This document shows positions 8,178-16,698 of a stretch of DNA of 64,000 nt, in pieces. Position numbers and translations under genes: made by a program. Under the pieces are notes generated by a model that saw nothing but the letters and a program-made list of their open reading frames with translations, searched no databases and was not told the DNA's origin. Position 1 is the stretch's first letter; each line of letters starts with the position of its first letter. The DNA is from DATMRF01 sp035566435 (GTDB taxonomy: Bacteria > Verrucomicrobiota > Verrucomicrobiia > Limisphaerales > UBA8199). The stretch lies in assembly GCA_035566435.1 (NCBI GenBank), contig DATMRF010000131.1, forward strand, positions 58,787-122,786. Direction: 5' to 3'.

Positions 8178-8705
8178 TACATGGAAAACCGGTTTGATGA
8201 TGCCACCAGCAGCCGTGGCAACGTGATGCAAAAATCGACAGCAAAATCGAGGTTCGTGGTCGAGCAGGACAAGAAGTTCCTGCTTAACGCGCCGGAAGTG
8301 TCTTTGTTTAGCGCGGCGTTGGTGATTATTAACCAGGTTCGCGGTCTGGAGCAGGCCTTCAAGCTTGGCACAATCGCCAAAGGAGCGTTCACGAAGAAAG
8401 CCAATGCGTTGCTCGAACACCTCACAGAAACGGTCGCAGCAACTGAACGCTTCGATATCGTCCTGCCGGTGATGGATTATGGCCGGCTCTCCCCCTTCTT
8501 TTGGCGTTGGTTCAACTGGTGGGACGACTATTTCAAAGAGTTGACCCCCAAGCAGGTAGAAGAGATCGAGAGGCTGCGGCGAGAGCACTCCTCAACCCTG
8601 GAAGACTACCGGCCCAAAGGCCACTGGCTGGTCTATCGGCAGACGCCTGCTCCAATACCCGTGATAACCTCATCCCGCACCCGACGTTCGCAAGCGAGGT
8701 TATAA
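8178..8705 (+). CDS. Hypothetical protein, no recognised domain
   Basis: The frame has a protein-like centre: FVVEQDKKFLLNAPEVSLF, then ALVIINQVRGLEQAFKLG, an alpha-helical part with AKGAFTKKANALLEHLTE, an aromatic segment SPFFWRWFNWWDDYFKELT and the charged helix PKQVEEIERLRREHSS. Starts at 8178 (ATG) or 8223 (ATG) are both possible; neither has a good ribosome-binding site, and the upstream part of the open frame looks non-coding. Predicted about 175 residues, soluble, cytoplasmic. I cannot assign a family. The last residues (SSRTRRSQARL) look random, so the 3' end may be altered. Confidence 0.6.
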   Translation, partial: YMENRFDDATSSRGNVMQKSTAKSRFVVEQDKKFLLNAPEVSLFSAALVIINQVRGLEQAFKLGTIAKGAFTKKANALLEHLTETVAATERFDIVLPVMDYGRLSPFFWRWFNWWDDYFKELTPKQVEEIERLRREHSSTLEDYRPKGHWLVYRQTPAPIPVITSSRTRRSQARL

Positions 8706-8842
8706 CTGCAGGTGTCCAGAGCGGAGGAGGAGTTTTCGTGGGGCCGCAACACGCCGCTCCTGAGTTGGGCGCAGCGGCATCGGAGAACCGAACGCTTGTA
8801 TAGCACCCGATTTGGTTTCATGATTCGGCCGCAAGGATTGAC

Positions 8843-9541
8843 ATGCTAATGCGCAGAAGCTTGGCGTTCCTATTGTGCTTGGGCCTCCTGGCGGGCTGCG
8901 CCGCAATCCTGCTCCTCAGTGTCGAGCCTCACACCGCCCCAAGTTTGAAGGTCACCTTGCTCGCCTGCACTAATAGCACTGTAAATGCCCTAACCGTCCC
9001 GGCACCTTCAACATCCCAGCCCGCGCGGCCATGTATGATGATTGCTACAAACGAGGCGGAGATTGAGGTTTTCAATCGCGGCAGCCAAATCGCCAGAATC
9101 TCCGATGTTTCGATCAATTTCAGGCCAATCAGCGGCAGCCTGACGTTTGAACAGATTTCAGCACAGCGGATTTTGCACGGCAGGCCCGGTGTGCTCGAAC
9201 CGGGCCGGACTCGTAGGTTCCTTATCCAATTCAATCAGAACATGCTGGTTTCTGCCCTCCAGGACGGCACCCCACAGGCAGTCGTGGGAGGTGTGCTCCA
9301 ACAAGTGCAGTTGACCCACCCCGACGACAAGGGGCAGGTTTGCGCCTCCTGCAAGGTAGACGTCTCTGGCCGGGGGCAAACAGTGTCGGACTGGGCCAGG
9401 AAACAAACCTGGTCCAAATACCTGCCGCAAGCTCTGCTGAGGCAAGAGATTCGCGTATACATCTTTTCGGGCGCATGGACGAACCAACGGCCTTCAGTGG
9501 ACGCCGGCGGCGCATTCTGTGTGCATATCGAGCGTCATTGA
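8843..9541 (+). CDS. Putative lipoprotein, unknown function
   Basis: A 232-residue protein with a signal sequence and lipobox (MRRSLAFLLCLGLLAGC), so the Cys at about residue 19-20 should be lipidated and the rest sit in the periplasm or on the outer membrane. The mature part is predicted beta-rich (EAEIEVFNRGSQIARISDVS, GVLEPGRTRRFLIQF), like a small Ig-type or DUF-type sandwich, with a CASCK motif near residue 172. No family recognised. The first ATG (8843) is followed by a second at 8849 (MRRS) that gives a more usual signal peptide. Confidence 0.75.
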   Translation: MLMRRSLAFLLCLGLLAGCAAILLLSVEPHTAPSLKVTLLACTNSTVNALTVPAPSTSQPARPCMMIATNEAEIEVFNRGSQIARISDVSINFRPISGSLTFEQISAQRILHGRPGVLEPGRTRRFLIQFNQNMLVSALQDGTPQAVVGGVLQQVQLTHPDDKGQVCASCKVDVSGRGQTVSDWARKQTWSKYLPQALLRQEIRVYIFSGAWTNQRPSVDAGGAFCVHIERH

Positions 9542-9588
9542 CACGGCGCCACCCGAGCCGATTGTTAACCAAGAACAGGAACCCCCGA

Positions 9589-9840
9589 ATGGCCCTAGAA
9601 CTCAGACCCAACTGCGAATGCTGCGACCGTGATCTTCCGCCCGAGTCGAAAGAAGCCTATATCTGCACATTCGAATGCACCTACTGCTTGGATTGCGCTT
9701 CAAGAAGACTCGGCTTCGTTTGCGCGAATTGCGGCGGCGAGCTTACGCGGAGGCCAATCCGTCCGGCCGCGAAACTGGTGAAGCACCCAGCGTCCACCGT
9801 GAGAGTGCTCAGAGCCCAGCCCTGTGTCCCGCTTGCTTGA
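9589..9840 (+). CDS. DUF1272 small zinc-binding protein
   Basis: An 83-residue protein that matches the DUF1272 pattern along its length: MALELRPNCECCDRDLPP, CTFECTYCLDCASRRLGFVC, then ANCGGELTRRPIRPA. Three C-x-x-C-type pairs (CECC, CTYCLDC, CANC) should bind zinc. The ATG at 9589 has the purine-rich sequence aacagga upstream. Members are widespread small cytoplasmic proteins with no established function. Confidence 0.9.
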   Translation: MALELRPNCECCDRDLPPESKEAYICTFECTYCLDCASRRLGFVCANCGGELTRRPIRPAAKLVKHPASTVRVLRAQPCVPLA

Positions 9841-10180
9841 GGCCACCTTGTCGTCATGCGACAAAACCTTCATGCTGCTTTCCATAAAGAAATGAAAACT
9901 ACGGCGGTTTGATCGCTTCACTGGACGTCGAGATGGCCTTCAGCTTCCATTTCGGATGACTAAAGACAAGCAGCTCGAATACGTCGGCGTGGATGTGGAC
10001 GTGACGGATCTGGAAAAGACCATTCCCATTTCGGTCTCGAAACTCAAAGAAATCGGTGCTCCAAAGGGCACGGTTATCGAGCAACAGGAACCGCAGAAAA
10101 GACGGTTCCAGTTGAGTGATCCCAATCACACTGGCTCCAGGTAACGCCGGGTTTCACCTCGCCGCCTCGCCAGATGCTCA
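9841..10180. other. Gap with two competing weak frames
   Basis: Opposite frames overlap here: plus 9956-10144 (MTKDKQLEYVGVDVDVTDLE...) and minus 9899-10129 (MIGITQLEPSFLRFLLLDNR...). Each looks partly protein-like and neither has a motif or a good ribosome-binding site. At most one is real, and I cannot choose between them from sequence. Confidence 0.35.
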
Positions 10181-10456
10181 ATGTTGCGCAACATGAAAAA
10201 GAAAAAGACTGCAAAACGCAAAACCCCAGCTGGCGCATCCAAAGTGCCGGATTGGGTGTTGGATGATTCACCCGCTCCAAACAAGCCAGTCACGAAACCG
10301 GATCTGGATGAACTGGCGGCAGGAGTCGAGGCCGGCATCCGGGATACCCCGGCCTGGAAACAATTGGTGCGCCGTGTCGGAGCGAAAGAGGCCGCCAGGA
10401 TTCTGAAGGTGGCCGTGTTCAGTCGCCATGCGATTCGGCCCGAGCCGAACAACTGA
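10181..10456 (+). CDS. Small basic hypothetical protein
   Basis: A 91-residue frame, or 87 residues from the second Met (MKKKKTAKRKTPAGASKVP), with a very basic N-terminus, an acidic middle (DWVLDDSPAPNKPVTKPDLD) and a C-terminal helix WKQLVRRVGAKEAARILKVA. The charge pattern could suit nucleic-acid binding, but this is only suggestive. There is no recognised domain, and it stands alone between a repeat-free gap and the CBM6-like gene. Confidence 0.45.
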   Translation: MLRNMKKKKTAKRKTPAGASKVPDWVLDDSPAPNKPVTKPDLDELAAGVEAGIRDTPAWKQLVRRVGAKEAARILKVAVFSRHAIRPEPNN

Positions 10457-10546
10457 GAGATCAATCCCCGGCAGATACCTCGAAGCAGTCTGCAAATGGA
10501 ATCTGATTGCCAGCGCAAACTGGTTGGGCTTTAGTGGTCGGCCAGG

Positions 10547-11227
10547 ATGAAGAACAAATCAATCGTCCGTCACACGCTCATCGCTATCACCGGAATGACG
10601 CTCGCTCTGAACAGCAACGCGGGAATGCCGCAAGGTTACGAAGGCAAACCTTTCCAAGACTCAGTTTATACTGCGGGGCCGCAACACATCCCCGGCAGGG
10701 TGGAGTGCGCCTATTATGATCTGGGCGGGGAAGGGGTTGCCTATCACGATACCGACGCCACCAACCACGGCAGCGGCGAACTCAACCTGAAAACCCAACA
10801 CCACCGGCCGCACGCCAATCCATACATTTGGAGTTTCCGGGCCAACGAAGGCGTGGATATTTCCTATACCAAGGACTTTGCCGACTTCAACCATACCAAC
10901 TTCGTGGCGCCGGCAACCAATCAGCTTTACATCGGCTGGACGGCCGATGGTGAGTGGTGCAATTACACGGTGGAGGTGAAAAAGGCCGGCACCTATCGGG
11001 TGGTCGCCCTTTATGGCAATGCCGCCAGCACGGTCCAGTTCTCGATCAACCGCCAACCCGCCGGCGAATGCAAGCTGCCCCTGGCCACCGGCAGCATGCA
11101 TATCTGGAACAAGGCCGAGATTGGGACCATCACCTTCCCGGAAGCCGGTGTGCAGCTGCTCACCTTCCATTACAACAAAGGCAACAATTTCGCGTATTTC
11201 GAGTTCGAGCCGGTGTCCAGGCAGTAG
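10547..11227 (+). CDS. Secreted CBM6-like carbohydrate-binding protein
   Basis: A 226-residue protein with a signal peptide (MKNKSIVRHTLIAITGMTLA... cleaved near SNAG). It then has a single beta-sandwich carbohydrate-binding module of the CBM6 / DUF5010-C type: PGRVECAYYDLGGEGVAYHD, DGEWCNYTVEVKKAGTYRVV and the closing AGVQLLTFHYNKGNNFAYF. These match the usual pattern of ligand-cleft strands and the GEWxNYTV motif. No catalytic domain is present, so it is a stand-alone binder that might help retain polysaccharide at the cell surface. Four bases separate its stop from the next start, so the two genes are probably co-transcribed. Confidence 0.8.
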   Translation: MKNKSIVRHTLIAITGMTLALNSNAGMPQGYEGKPFQDSVYTAGPQHIPGRVECAYYDLGGEGVAYHDTDATNHGSGELNLKTQHHRPHANPYIWSFRANEGVDISYTKDFADFNHTNFVAPATNQLYIGWTADGEWCNYTVEVKKAGTYRVVALYGNAASTVQFSINRQPAGECKLPLATGSMHIWNKAEIGTITFPEAGVQLLTFHYNKGNNFAYFEFEPVSRQ

Positions 11228-11231
11228 CCAC

Positions 11232-11771
11232 ATGAGCTTTGTCGACCAGCCCGTCTTGTTCCCCGATCAAAGAATCGCCGACGCCCTCGAGGACGTCGGG
11301 ATCAAAGTCACGGCGCGCAATGTCTCCAATTGGAAAACCCGCGGCGGCTTTAAGGAATGGTGCCTCGAACAAGAGCACGCCATTGAGGTCCGCCTCCTCC
11401 AGGATAACCTCACCGACTACCTCCGTCAGCATGACGCCAGCCACCTGCCCGAAGTCGGCCTTCAGCTCGCTGCCACCTGCTTTTCCGAATTCCTTCTCAA
11501 ACCCGAAACCAGGCAACAACTCGCCACCGACCCCGAAAAGTTCTCCCGCACCATCGCCTCGCTTTGCCGGCTCGCCAATCAAATCCACACTCTCCAAAAA
11601 TACCGCGACGATTCCGCCAGGGAACTCGGCTGCAAACATGACCCCGAACGAATCAAGCGTGAGGACGAGGAAGTCATTGAGCGCATCCGGAAAATCTATA
11701 GCTCCACGATACCGGATAGGCCCAAAGACCCAATTATTCCCTACCGGAATTACATGCCCAAATACCCCTGA
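11232..11771 (+). CDS. Hypothetical protein, possible helix-turn-helix N-terminus
   Basis: The ATG at 11232 lies 4 bases after the CBM6-like stop. The 179-residue product (MSFVDQPVLFPDQRIADALE...) is almost wholly alpha-helical. Residues about 18-40 (ALEDVGIKVTARNVSNWKTR) look like a DNA-binding helix-turn-helix with an N-W-K recognition segment of the kind seen in phage small-terminase-like and MerR-like domains. The remainder (LQLAATCFSEFLLKPETRQQ, LCRLANQIHTLQKYRDDSA) could be an oligomerisation helix bundle. I recognise no named family; the DNA-binding idea is inference. Confidence 0.65.
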   Translation: MSFVDQPVLFPDQRIADALEDVGIKVTARNVSNWKTRGGFKEWCLEQEHAIEVRLLQDNLTDYLRQHDASHLPEVGLQLAATCFSEFLLKPETRQQLATDPEKFSRTIASLCRLANQIHTLQKYRDDSARELGCKHDPERIKREDEEVIERIRKIYSSTIPDRPKDPIIPYRNYMPKYP

Positions 11772-12045
11772 GACACGACTTCGCCCATCCGCAGGTCTGC
11801 CAGCTCCCATTCCGGCCCGGTTGCTCCAGCGCCGACGCACGCGAGCGCAGGCGTCTCGTGCGCGTATGCCCAGCCGCGAGAGGCTCACCGGTCGGAATCT
11901 GCTCCGCTCCGCACCTCACACCACCTCGCCTCGTCAACCCGTACCTCGTCCCTTGCCTTGCAGACTTCGCTCTTTCCCTTCCCAGCCTCCTCTGCTATTC
12001 CAGCGAGGCGATGATTAAATCGGGTCTCCATTCCGTCTAACGCAC

Positions 12046-14811
12046 ATGGCCGTCGCGGTTCCCTCTCGTCCGCGCGTCAGCGTGGACGGCAAATTCTTCC
12101 GGCTCGACGAAAAGAAATTTTACGTCAAGGGCCTCGCGTATGGTCCGTTCGCACCCAATGCGGCGGGCCAGCCGTCCGCGTCGCCGGACCAGACCGCCAT
12201 CGATTTCGCGCAAATTCGCGAGCTCGGCGCAAACCTCATCCGGGTGTATGACGTGCCGGCCAAATGGTTTCTCGACCTGGCGGCGGAGCATCGGCTCAAG
12301 GTGCTCATCGACATTCCCTGGAACCAGCAGCAGTGTTTCCTGGACACCCCGCAAAGCCGCGAGGAAGCTCGCGACGCGGTGCGCCGGGCGGTCTTTGCGT
12401 GCGGGCGCCACCCGGCGGTTTTCGCTTATAGCGTCGCCAACGAAATTCCAGCCGACGTCGTCCGCTGGAGCGGCGCCCGGGCGGTCGAGGATTTCATCGA
12501 TGACCTCATCCAGCAAGCCAGGCGCGCGGACCCGAACTGCCTATGCACCTACACGAACTTTCCGCCCACCGAGTTCCTCCATCCCCAGAACGTCGATTTC
12601 GTGTGTTTCAACGTCTATTTGCACCACGAGCAGCCCTTCAAGAGCTACCTGGCACGCTTGCAAATGCAAGCGGAGGCCAAGCCTCTCCTGCTCGGCGAGT
12701 TCGGCATCGATTCCCTGCGCGAAGGCGAAACGCGCAAATGCGAGATGCTCGCCTGGCAAATCGAAGGCGCCTTCCGCGGCGGACTGGCCGGGGCAATCGT
12801 CTTCAGTTTTACCGACGACTGGTGGCGCGGCGGCCGCCCGGTCGAAGACTGGCAGATGGGATTGACGACACCCAACCGGCGGCCTAAGGAATCGTTTTGG
12901 GCCGTGCAAAAGGCCTTTCGAGTGGCGCCGCTCTTCCTGCTCCGGCGCTACCCAAAGGTTTCAGTGGTTGTTGCCAGCTTTAATGGCGACCGCACGCTGA
13001 AAGGTTGCCTCGATTCACTCGAAGTTCTGAATTATCCGAATTACGAAATCATCCTCGTGGACGACGGTTCGAGCGACTCGACTCCCCAAATCGCGTCGCA
13101 GCATCCCAAGGTTCGCTACTTTCGCCACGAAGCGAATCTGGGGCTCTCGGTGGCGCGCAACACCGGGATCGCCGCGGCGAACGGCGAGCTCGTCGCGTTT
13201 ACAGATGCGGACTGCCGCGCCGACGAGGACTGGCTGTATTATCTCGTCGGCGATTTGTTGAACGGCGAGTTCGCCGGCATCGGCGGCCCCAACCTCCTGC
13301 CGCCGGAGGACTCGGCGGTCGCGGCAGCGGTAATGGTGTCGCCCGGCGGCCCGGCGCACGTGATGCTCACCGACCGTCAGGCGGAACATATTCCCGGCTG
13401 CAACATGGCTTTCTTCAAATGGGCGCTGGACGAACTCGGCGGGTTCGACCCGATTTTCCGCCAGGCCGGCGATGACGTGGACCTCTGCTGGCGCTTGCAG
13501 CAGGCGGGCTACAAAATCGGCTTCAGCCCCGCGGGCTTTGTGTGGCATTACCGGCGCTCGACGGTCGGCGCGTATTTGCGCCAGCAACACGGGTATGGCG
13601 AGGCCGAAGCCTTGCTCGTCCGTAAGCATCCGGAGTATTTCAACCGGTTGGGCGGCAGCCTCTGGCGCGGGCGCATTTACACCGCCGCCAGGGTGGGGTT
13701 GTGGCTCCAGCGCCCGATCATTTATCGCGGTCTTTTCGGCAGCGCCGGATTCCAGTCGGTCTATTCGCCCGAGCCGGCGTTGACGCTGATGTTTTGCACG
13801 ACCCTCGAGTACCACGTGCTCGTAACGCTGCCGTTGTGGATCGTTTCGGTGAGCTTTCACCACCTGCTGCCCCTGGCCATTGCCAGTCTGGCTGTGTCGC
13901 TCGGAGTGTGCGCCGCCGCGGGGGCTCAAGCGCCTCTGGCCAAAACCAGAGCGCGGCCCTGGTCGCGGCCGCTGGTAACGCTGCTATATCTTCTGCAGCC
14001 AATCGTGCGCGGCTGGGCTCGCTACCAGGGCCGTTTGTTGTTCCGGCCAGCCCCCCTCGCCGCGCAGCAGACGCTCGATTCCGTCGCCTTGCGGGACAGC
14101 GTCCGACCGCTCAAAGAGGTCGACTATTGGAGCGCCGAGCCCATCAACCGGCTCGCATTCATCGCGAATGTCGTGCGCCACCTTGACCAGCAGGGCTGGC
14201 CCAATCGAACGGACATCGGCTGGGGCGATTACGATGTTGAAATCAACGGCAGCCGCTGGACCAGCTTGCAGCTCGCCACGGTGAGCGAGGATCACTCCCG
14301 CACGCAACATTTGCTCCGATGCCGGCTGCGCGCCCGGTGGTCGCTGGCCGCCAAGGTAGCGTTCTGGTCGCTCGCCGGCCTTGAAGTGCTGGCGTTGGGG
14401 TTCCTGGCAACGCAGTCGCCCTGGTTGTGGCTGGTCCTGTTCAGCCTGCCGCTGCTGGCCTGGTGGGTTCATCGCGAACACCGAACGCTGCGCAGCATGC
14501 TCGTGGTTTTTTTGGACGTGCGTGCCAAAGAATGGACCCTGACCAAGGTGCGACCCGATTCGACCGAGAGGCCTGCTCAGCGGACCGCACGGCCTGCTAT
14601 AGCGCAGCCGGACTCTGAAATCCAAGGTTCGAATAGCGATCGCAAAAATTCGTCGCCGGCAGGGGAGGGAAGCCGCATTTCCCCTCACCCCGGCCCTCTC
14701 CCAAAGGGAGACGCAGAATTGCCGACAGCGGTTCGCATGCACCTGCGACTTCCGGATTCCAAACGACCCGCCGAAGCTACTCCCTCTCCCTTTGGGAGAG
14801 GGCCGGGGTGA
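12046..14811 (+). CDS. Glycoside hydrolase (TIM barrel) fused to a family-2 glycosyltransferase
   Basis: A 921-residue fusion. Residues about 10-290 form a GH2/GH5-like TIM barrel with candidate acid/base Glu in YSVANEIPAD and nucleophile Glu in LLLGEFGIDS. Residues about 300-540 are a GT-A fold GT2: SVVVASFNGDRTLKGCLDSL, LVDDGSSDST, the DxD-type metal site FTDADCRADED, and GGFDPIFRQAGDDVDLCWRL. Membrane segments follow at about 575-650 and 760-800. The product is probably an inner-membrane polysaccharide synthase with a linked glycosidase; sugar and linkage are unknown. The final 40 or so residues (ISPHPGPLPKGD...TPSPFGRGPG) are encoded by an inverted repeat that also supplies the TGA stop, so the ancestral protein was shorter. 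Confidence 0.85.
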   Translation: MAVAVPSRPRVSVDGKFFRLDEKKFYVKGLAYGPFAPNAAGQPSASPDQTAIDFAQIRELGANLIRVYDVPAKWFLDLAAEHRLKVLIDIPWNQQQCFLDTPQSREEARDAVRRAVFACGRHPAVFAYSVANEIPADVVRWSGARAVEDFIDDLIQQARRADPNCLCTYTNFPPTEFLHPQNVDFVCFNVYLHHEQPFKSYLARLQMQAEAKPLLLGEFGIDSLREGETRKCEMLAWQIEGAFRGGLAGAIVFSFTDDWWRGGRPVEDWQMGLTTPNRRPKESFWAVQKAFRVAPLFLLRRYPKVSVVVASFNGDRTLKGCLDSLEVLNYPNYEIILVDDGSSDSTPQIASQHPKVRYFRHEANLGLSVARNTGIAAANGELVAFTDADCRADEDWLYYLVGDLLNGEFAGIGGPNLLPPEDSAVAAAVMVSPGGPAHVMLTDRQAEHIPGCNMAFFKWALDELGGFDPIFRQAGDDVDLCWRLQQAGYKIGFSPAGFVWHYRRSTVGAYLRQQHGYGEAEALLVRKHPEYFNRLGGSLWRGRIYTAARVGLWLQRPIIYRGLFGSAGFQSVYSPEPALTLMFCTTLEYHVLVTLPLWIVSVSFHHLLPLAIASLAVSLGVCAAAGAQAPLAKTRARPWSRPLVTLLYLLQPIVRGWARYQGRLLFRPAPLAAQQTLDSVALRDSVRPLKEVDYWSAEPINRLAFIANVVRHLDQQGWPNRTDIGWGDYDVEINGSRWTSLQLATVSEDHSRTQHLLRCRLRARWSLAAKVAFWSLAGLEVLALGFLATQSPWLWLVLFSLPLLAWWVHREHRTLRSMLVVFLDVRAKEWTLTKVRPDSTERPAQRTARPAIAQPDSEIQGSNSDRKNSSPAGEGSRISPHPGPLPKGDAELPTAVRMHLRLPDSKRPAEATPSPFGRGPG

Positions 14812-14815
14812 GGGG
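14681..14815. repeat. 30-bp perfect inverted repeat overlapping the GH-GT2 3' end
   Basis: Arm 1 (14681-14710, beginning cccctcaccccggccctctc) is the exact reverse complement of arm 2 (14786-14815), with a 75-base spacer. The CTCACCCCGGCCCTCTCCC text is a dispersed palindromic element of a kind I recognise from many bacterial genomes. The GH-GT2 frame runs through the whole element and stops at a TGA (14809-14811) inside arm 2. The hairpin might also act as a transcript 3' end. Confidence 0.85.
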
Positions 14816-14963
14816 AGTTTGGGGGACCATCTTGCTTCCGCGGAGCCAGGGGATTAGACTCTGCTCTTGAAAATTGCTGGACTTTGGTGGCTTTCACCGT
14901 CGAAAAAAATCATCCCGGATTTCACATTTGCTTTCGCCCGCTTCCTTCCGTTACACCACACGT

Positions 14964-15797
14964 GTGATTCAGTATCACCAACTCCTGAAGCAAATCCTGG
15001 ACACCGGCGTCATTCGCGGCGACCGCACCGGCACCGGCACAAAAAGCATTTTCGGCGTGCAATTGCGATTCAGCCTCGCCGACGGTTTCCCGCTGGTCAC
15101 GACCCGCAAGGTCTTTTTTAAAGGCGTCATTTACGAGCTGCTGTGGTTTCTGGCGGGCGACACGAACATCAAGTACCTCACGGAGCACAACGTTCACATC
15201 TGGGATTCCTGGGCGGACGAAAACGGTGATTTAGGGCCGGTTTACGGAGCCCAGTGGCGAGCGTGGCTGGCGCCGGATGGCCGCAACATTGACCAGATTT
15301 CCCAGGTCATCGCGCAGATCAAAAGCAATCCGAACTCGCGCCGCCATATTGTCAGCGCCTGGAATCCGGCTGTTTTGCCCGACGAGCGCATCCGTCCTCA
15401 GGAGAACGTTCGCGCTGGACGCGCCGCGCTTGCCTCCTGCCATGCGCTCTACCAATTCTACGTCGCCGATGGCCGCCTGTCCTGCCTGCTTTACCAGCGC
15501 AGCACCGATTGCCCGGTCGGTCTGGTCTTCAACATCGCCCAGTACGCGCTGCTCACTCACCTCGTCGCCCAGCAAACCGAACTCCAGCCGGGCGACTTCA
15601 TTTGGACGGGCGGCGATTGCCACATCTACCTGAATCAGGTCGAGGGGGTGCGCGAATTGCTGAGCCGCCAACCGCGCCCCTTACCGAAACTGCTCCTCAA
15701 GCGTAAACCCGCCTCGATCCTCGAATACCGATTCGAGGACATCGAAATCGCCGGCTACGACCCGCACCCACCCATCAAATTCCCCGTCGCGGTTTGA
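14964..15797 (+). CDS. thyA: Thymidylate synthase
   Basis: Makes dTMP from dUMP with methylenetetrahydrofolate. The start is set at GTG 14964, because the family begins MIQYLxLLxxILxxG and the frame reads VIQYHQLLKQILDTG there; the open frame extends upstream without protein character. Key parts are GDRTGTGTKSIFG, the folate/phosphate loop FPLVTTRKVFFKG, the catalytic Cys in ALASCHALYQFYV, the dUMP-binding YQRSTDCPVGLVFNIAQYA and WTGGDCHIYLN. About 277 residues, slightly longer than the E. coli enzyme because of a segment before the Cys (IRPQENVRAGRAAL) that occurs in many homologues. It is a single-gene unit; folA is not adjacent. Confidence 0.95.
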   Translation: MIQYHQLLKQILDTGVIRGDRTGTGTKSIFGVQLRFSLADGFPLVTTRKVFFKGVIYELLWFLAGDTNIKYLTEHNVHIWDSWADENGDLGPVYGAQWRAWLAPDGRNIDQISQVIAQIKSNPNSRRHIVSAWNPAVLPDERIRPQENVRAGRAALASCHALYQFYVADGRLSCLLYQRSTDCPVGLVFNIAQYALLTHLVAQQTELQPGDFIWTGGDCHIYLNQVEGVRELLSRQPRPLPKLLLKRKPASILEYRFEDIEIAGYDPHPPIKFPVAV

Positions 15798-15946
15798 GAT
15801 TCGCTGGGCCGCTTTTTCCTCCGCTCAATTTCTGCTCATGCGCTTCCGGAAGCTGTCCTCATAAACCCCAATCTTCTCGACAGGAATACGGTCCAAACCG
15901 GGGCGGGTTAACATCGGATCCCGATTTCACTCACGGAGGTGATTTT

Positions 15947-15988
15947 ATGCCAACCGCGCCTGACTTCCAGCGCCGATTTCGCTGTTAG
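15947..15988 (+). CDS. Possible 13-residue leader peptide before the sigma factor
   Basis: A strong Shine-Dalgarno sequence (ggaggtgat, about 15935-15943) lies 3 bases before an ATG that opens a 13-codon frame, MPTAPDFQRRFRC, ending in TAG 78 bases before the sigma factor ATG. It is one of the best ribosome-binding sites in the window, yet it serves a tiny frame. It may be a translated leader controlling the sigma operon, or a remnant of a lost gene. There is no obvious run of one amino acid to suggest attenuation. Confidence 0.4.
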   Translation: MPTAPDFQRRFRC

Positions 15989-16066
15989 GTTCTTGACCGC
16001 GGTCTCAAAACCCCGGCCTTTCCTGGCTGTTCAAACGCTCCGACCTGAAATAGAGTCCGATACAGC

Positions 16067-16693
16067 ATGTGCTCGGACGATGAAGCGGATCTGCTGGCGC
16101 GCTGCAGGCAAGGCGAGGCCGCCGCCTGGGATGAACTGTTCGACCGGCACTACGCGGTGGCGGGACGCTTTGTCTTTCAGCTCGGGCATGATTTCTCGCG
16201 CGAGGATGTGGAAGAAATCTGCCAGGAAGTGTTTCTTTCGGTCATACGCAACCTCCATAACTTCCACGGTGGTAGCCAATTCCAAACCTGGCTTTTCCGT
16301 ATCGCCGCCAACAAAGCGCGCGACTACCGCGAGCGCCAGCACGCTGCCAAACGCGGTGGCGGCCAAACGACCGTCTCTTTGCACGCGGAAGACCCGGAAA
16401 CCGGCCTGACGCTGGACCCACCCGGCACGGTGCCGGAACCCGACCTTGCGCTGCTGGGGGCCGAACGGATTGGGTTGGTTCACCAGGCGCTGCGCCTGTT
16501 GGGGGAGCCTTGCCGCGAAATCATCGAGCTGCGGTATTTCGGTGACTTGAGCTACGACGAGATCAGCCAGACGCTGGAATTGAACTCTAAAACCGTGAGC
16601 TCCCGCCTGAGCAAGTGCCTCGACCGTTTGGAAGAAATCGCGCGGAAACTTTTTGCCGGGGAGAAATCCGCGGTTTTCCCGTCTAACATATAG
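16067..16693 (+). CDS. ECF-type RNA polymerase sigma factor
   Basis: A 208-residue sigma-70 family factor. Region 2 spans about residues 20-90, with DVEEICQEVFLSVIRNLHNF and the -10-binding helix FQTWLFRIAANKARDYRER. A variable linker follows (PETGLTLDPPGTVPEPD), then region 4 at about residues 135-195, with CREIIELRYFGDLSYDEISQ and the recognition helix SKTVSSRLSKCLDRL. Regions 1.1 and 3 are absent, as expected for group IV. It lies 5 bases before a membrane protein gene that is probably its regulator. The stimulus is unknown. Confidence 0.92.
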   Translation: MCSDDEADLLARCRQGEAAAWDELFDRHYAVAGRFVFQLGHDFSREDVEEICQEVFLSVIRNLHNFHGGSQFQTWLFRIAANKARDYRERQHAAKRGGGQTTVSLHAEDPETGLTLDPPGTVPEPDLALLGAERIGLVHQALRLLGEPCREIIELRYFGDLSYDEISQTLELNSKTVSSRLSKCLDRLEEIARKLFAGEKSAVFPSNI

Positions 16694-16698
16694 CGAAC

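Noticed and set aside
11772..12045. Possible small gene between the helix-turn-helix-like gene and the GH-GT2 fusion
   Set aside because: Only short frames with biased Pro/Arg/Ser composition; no ribosome-binding site or motif.
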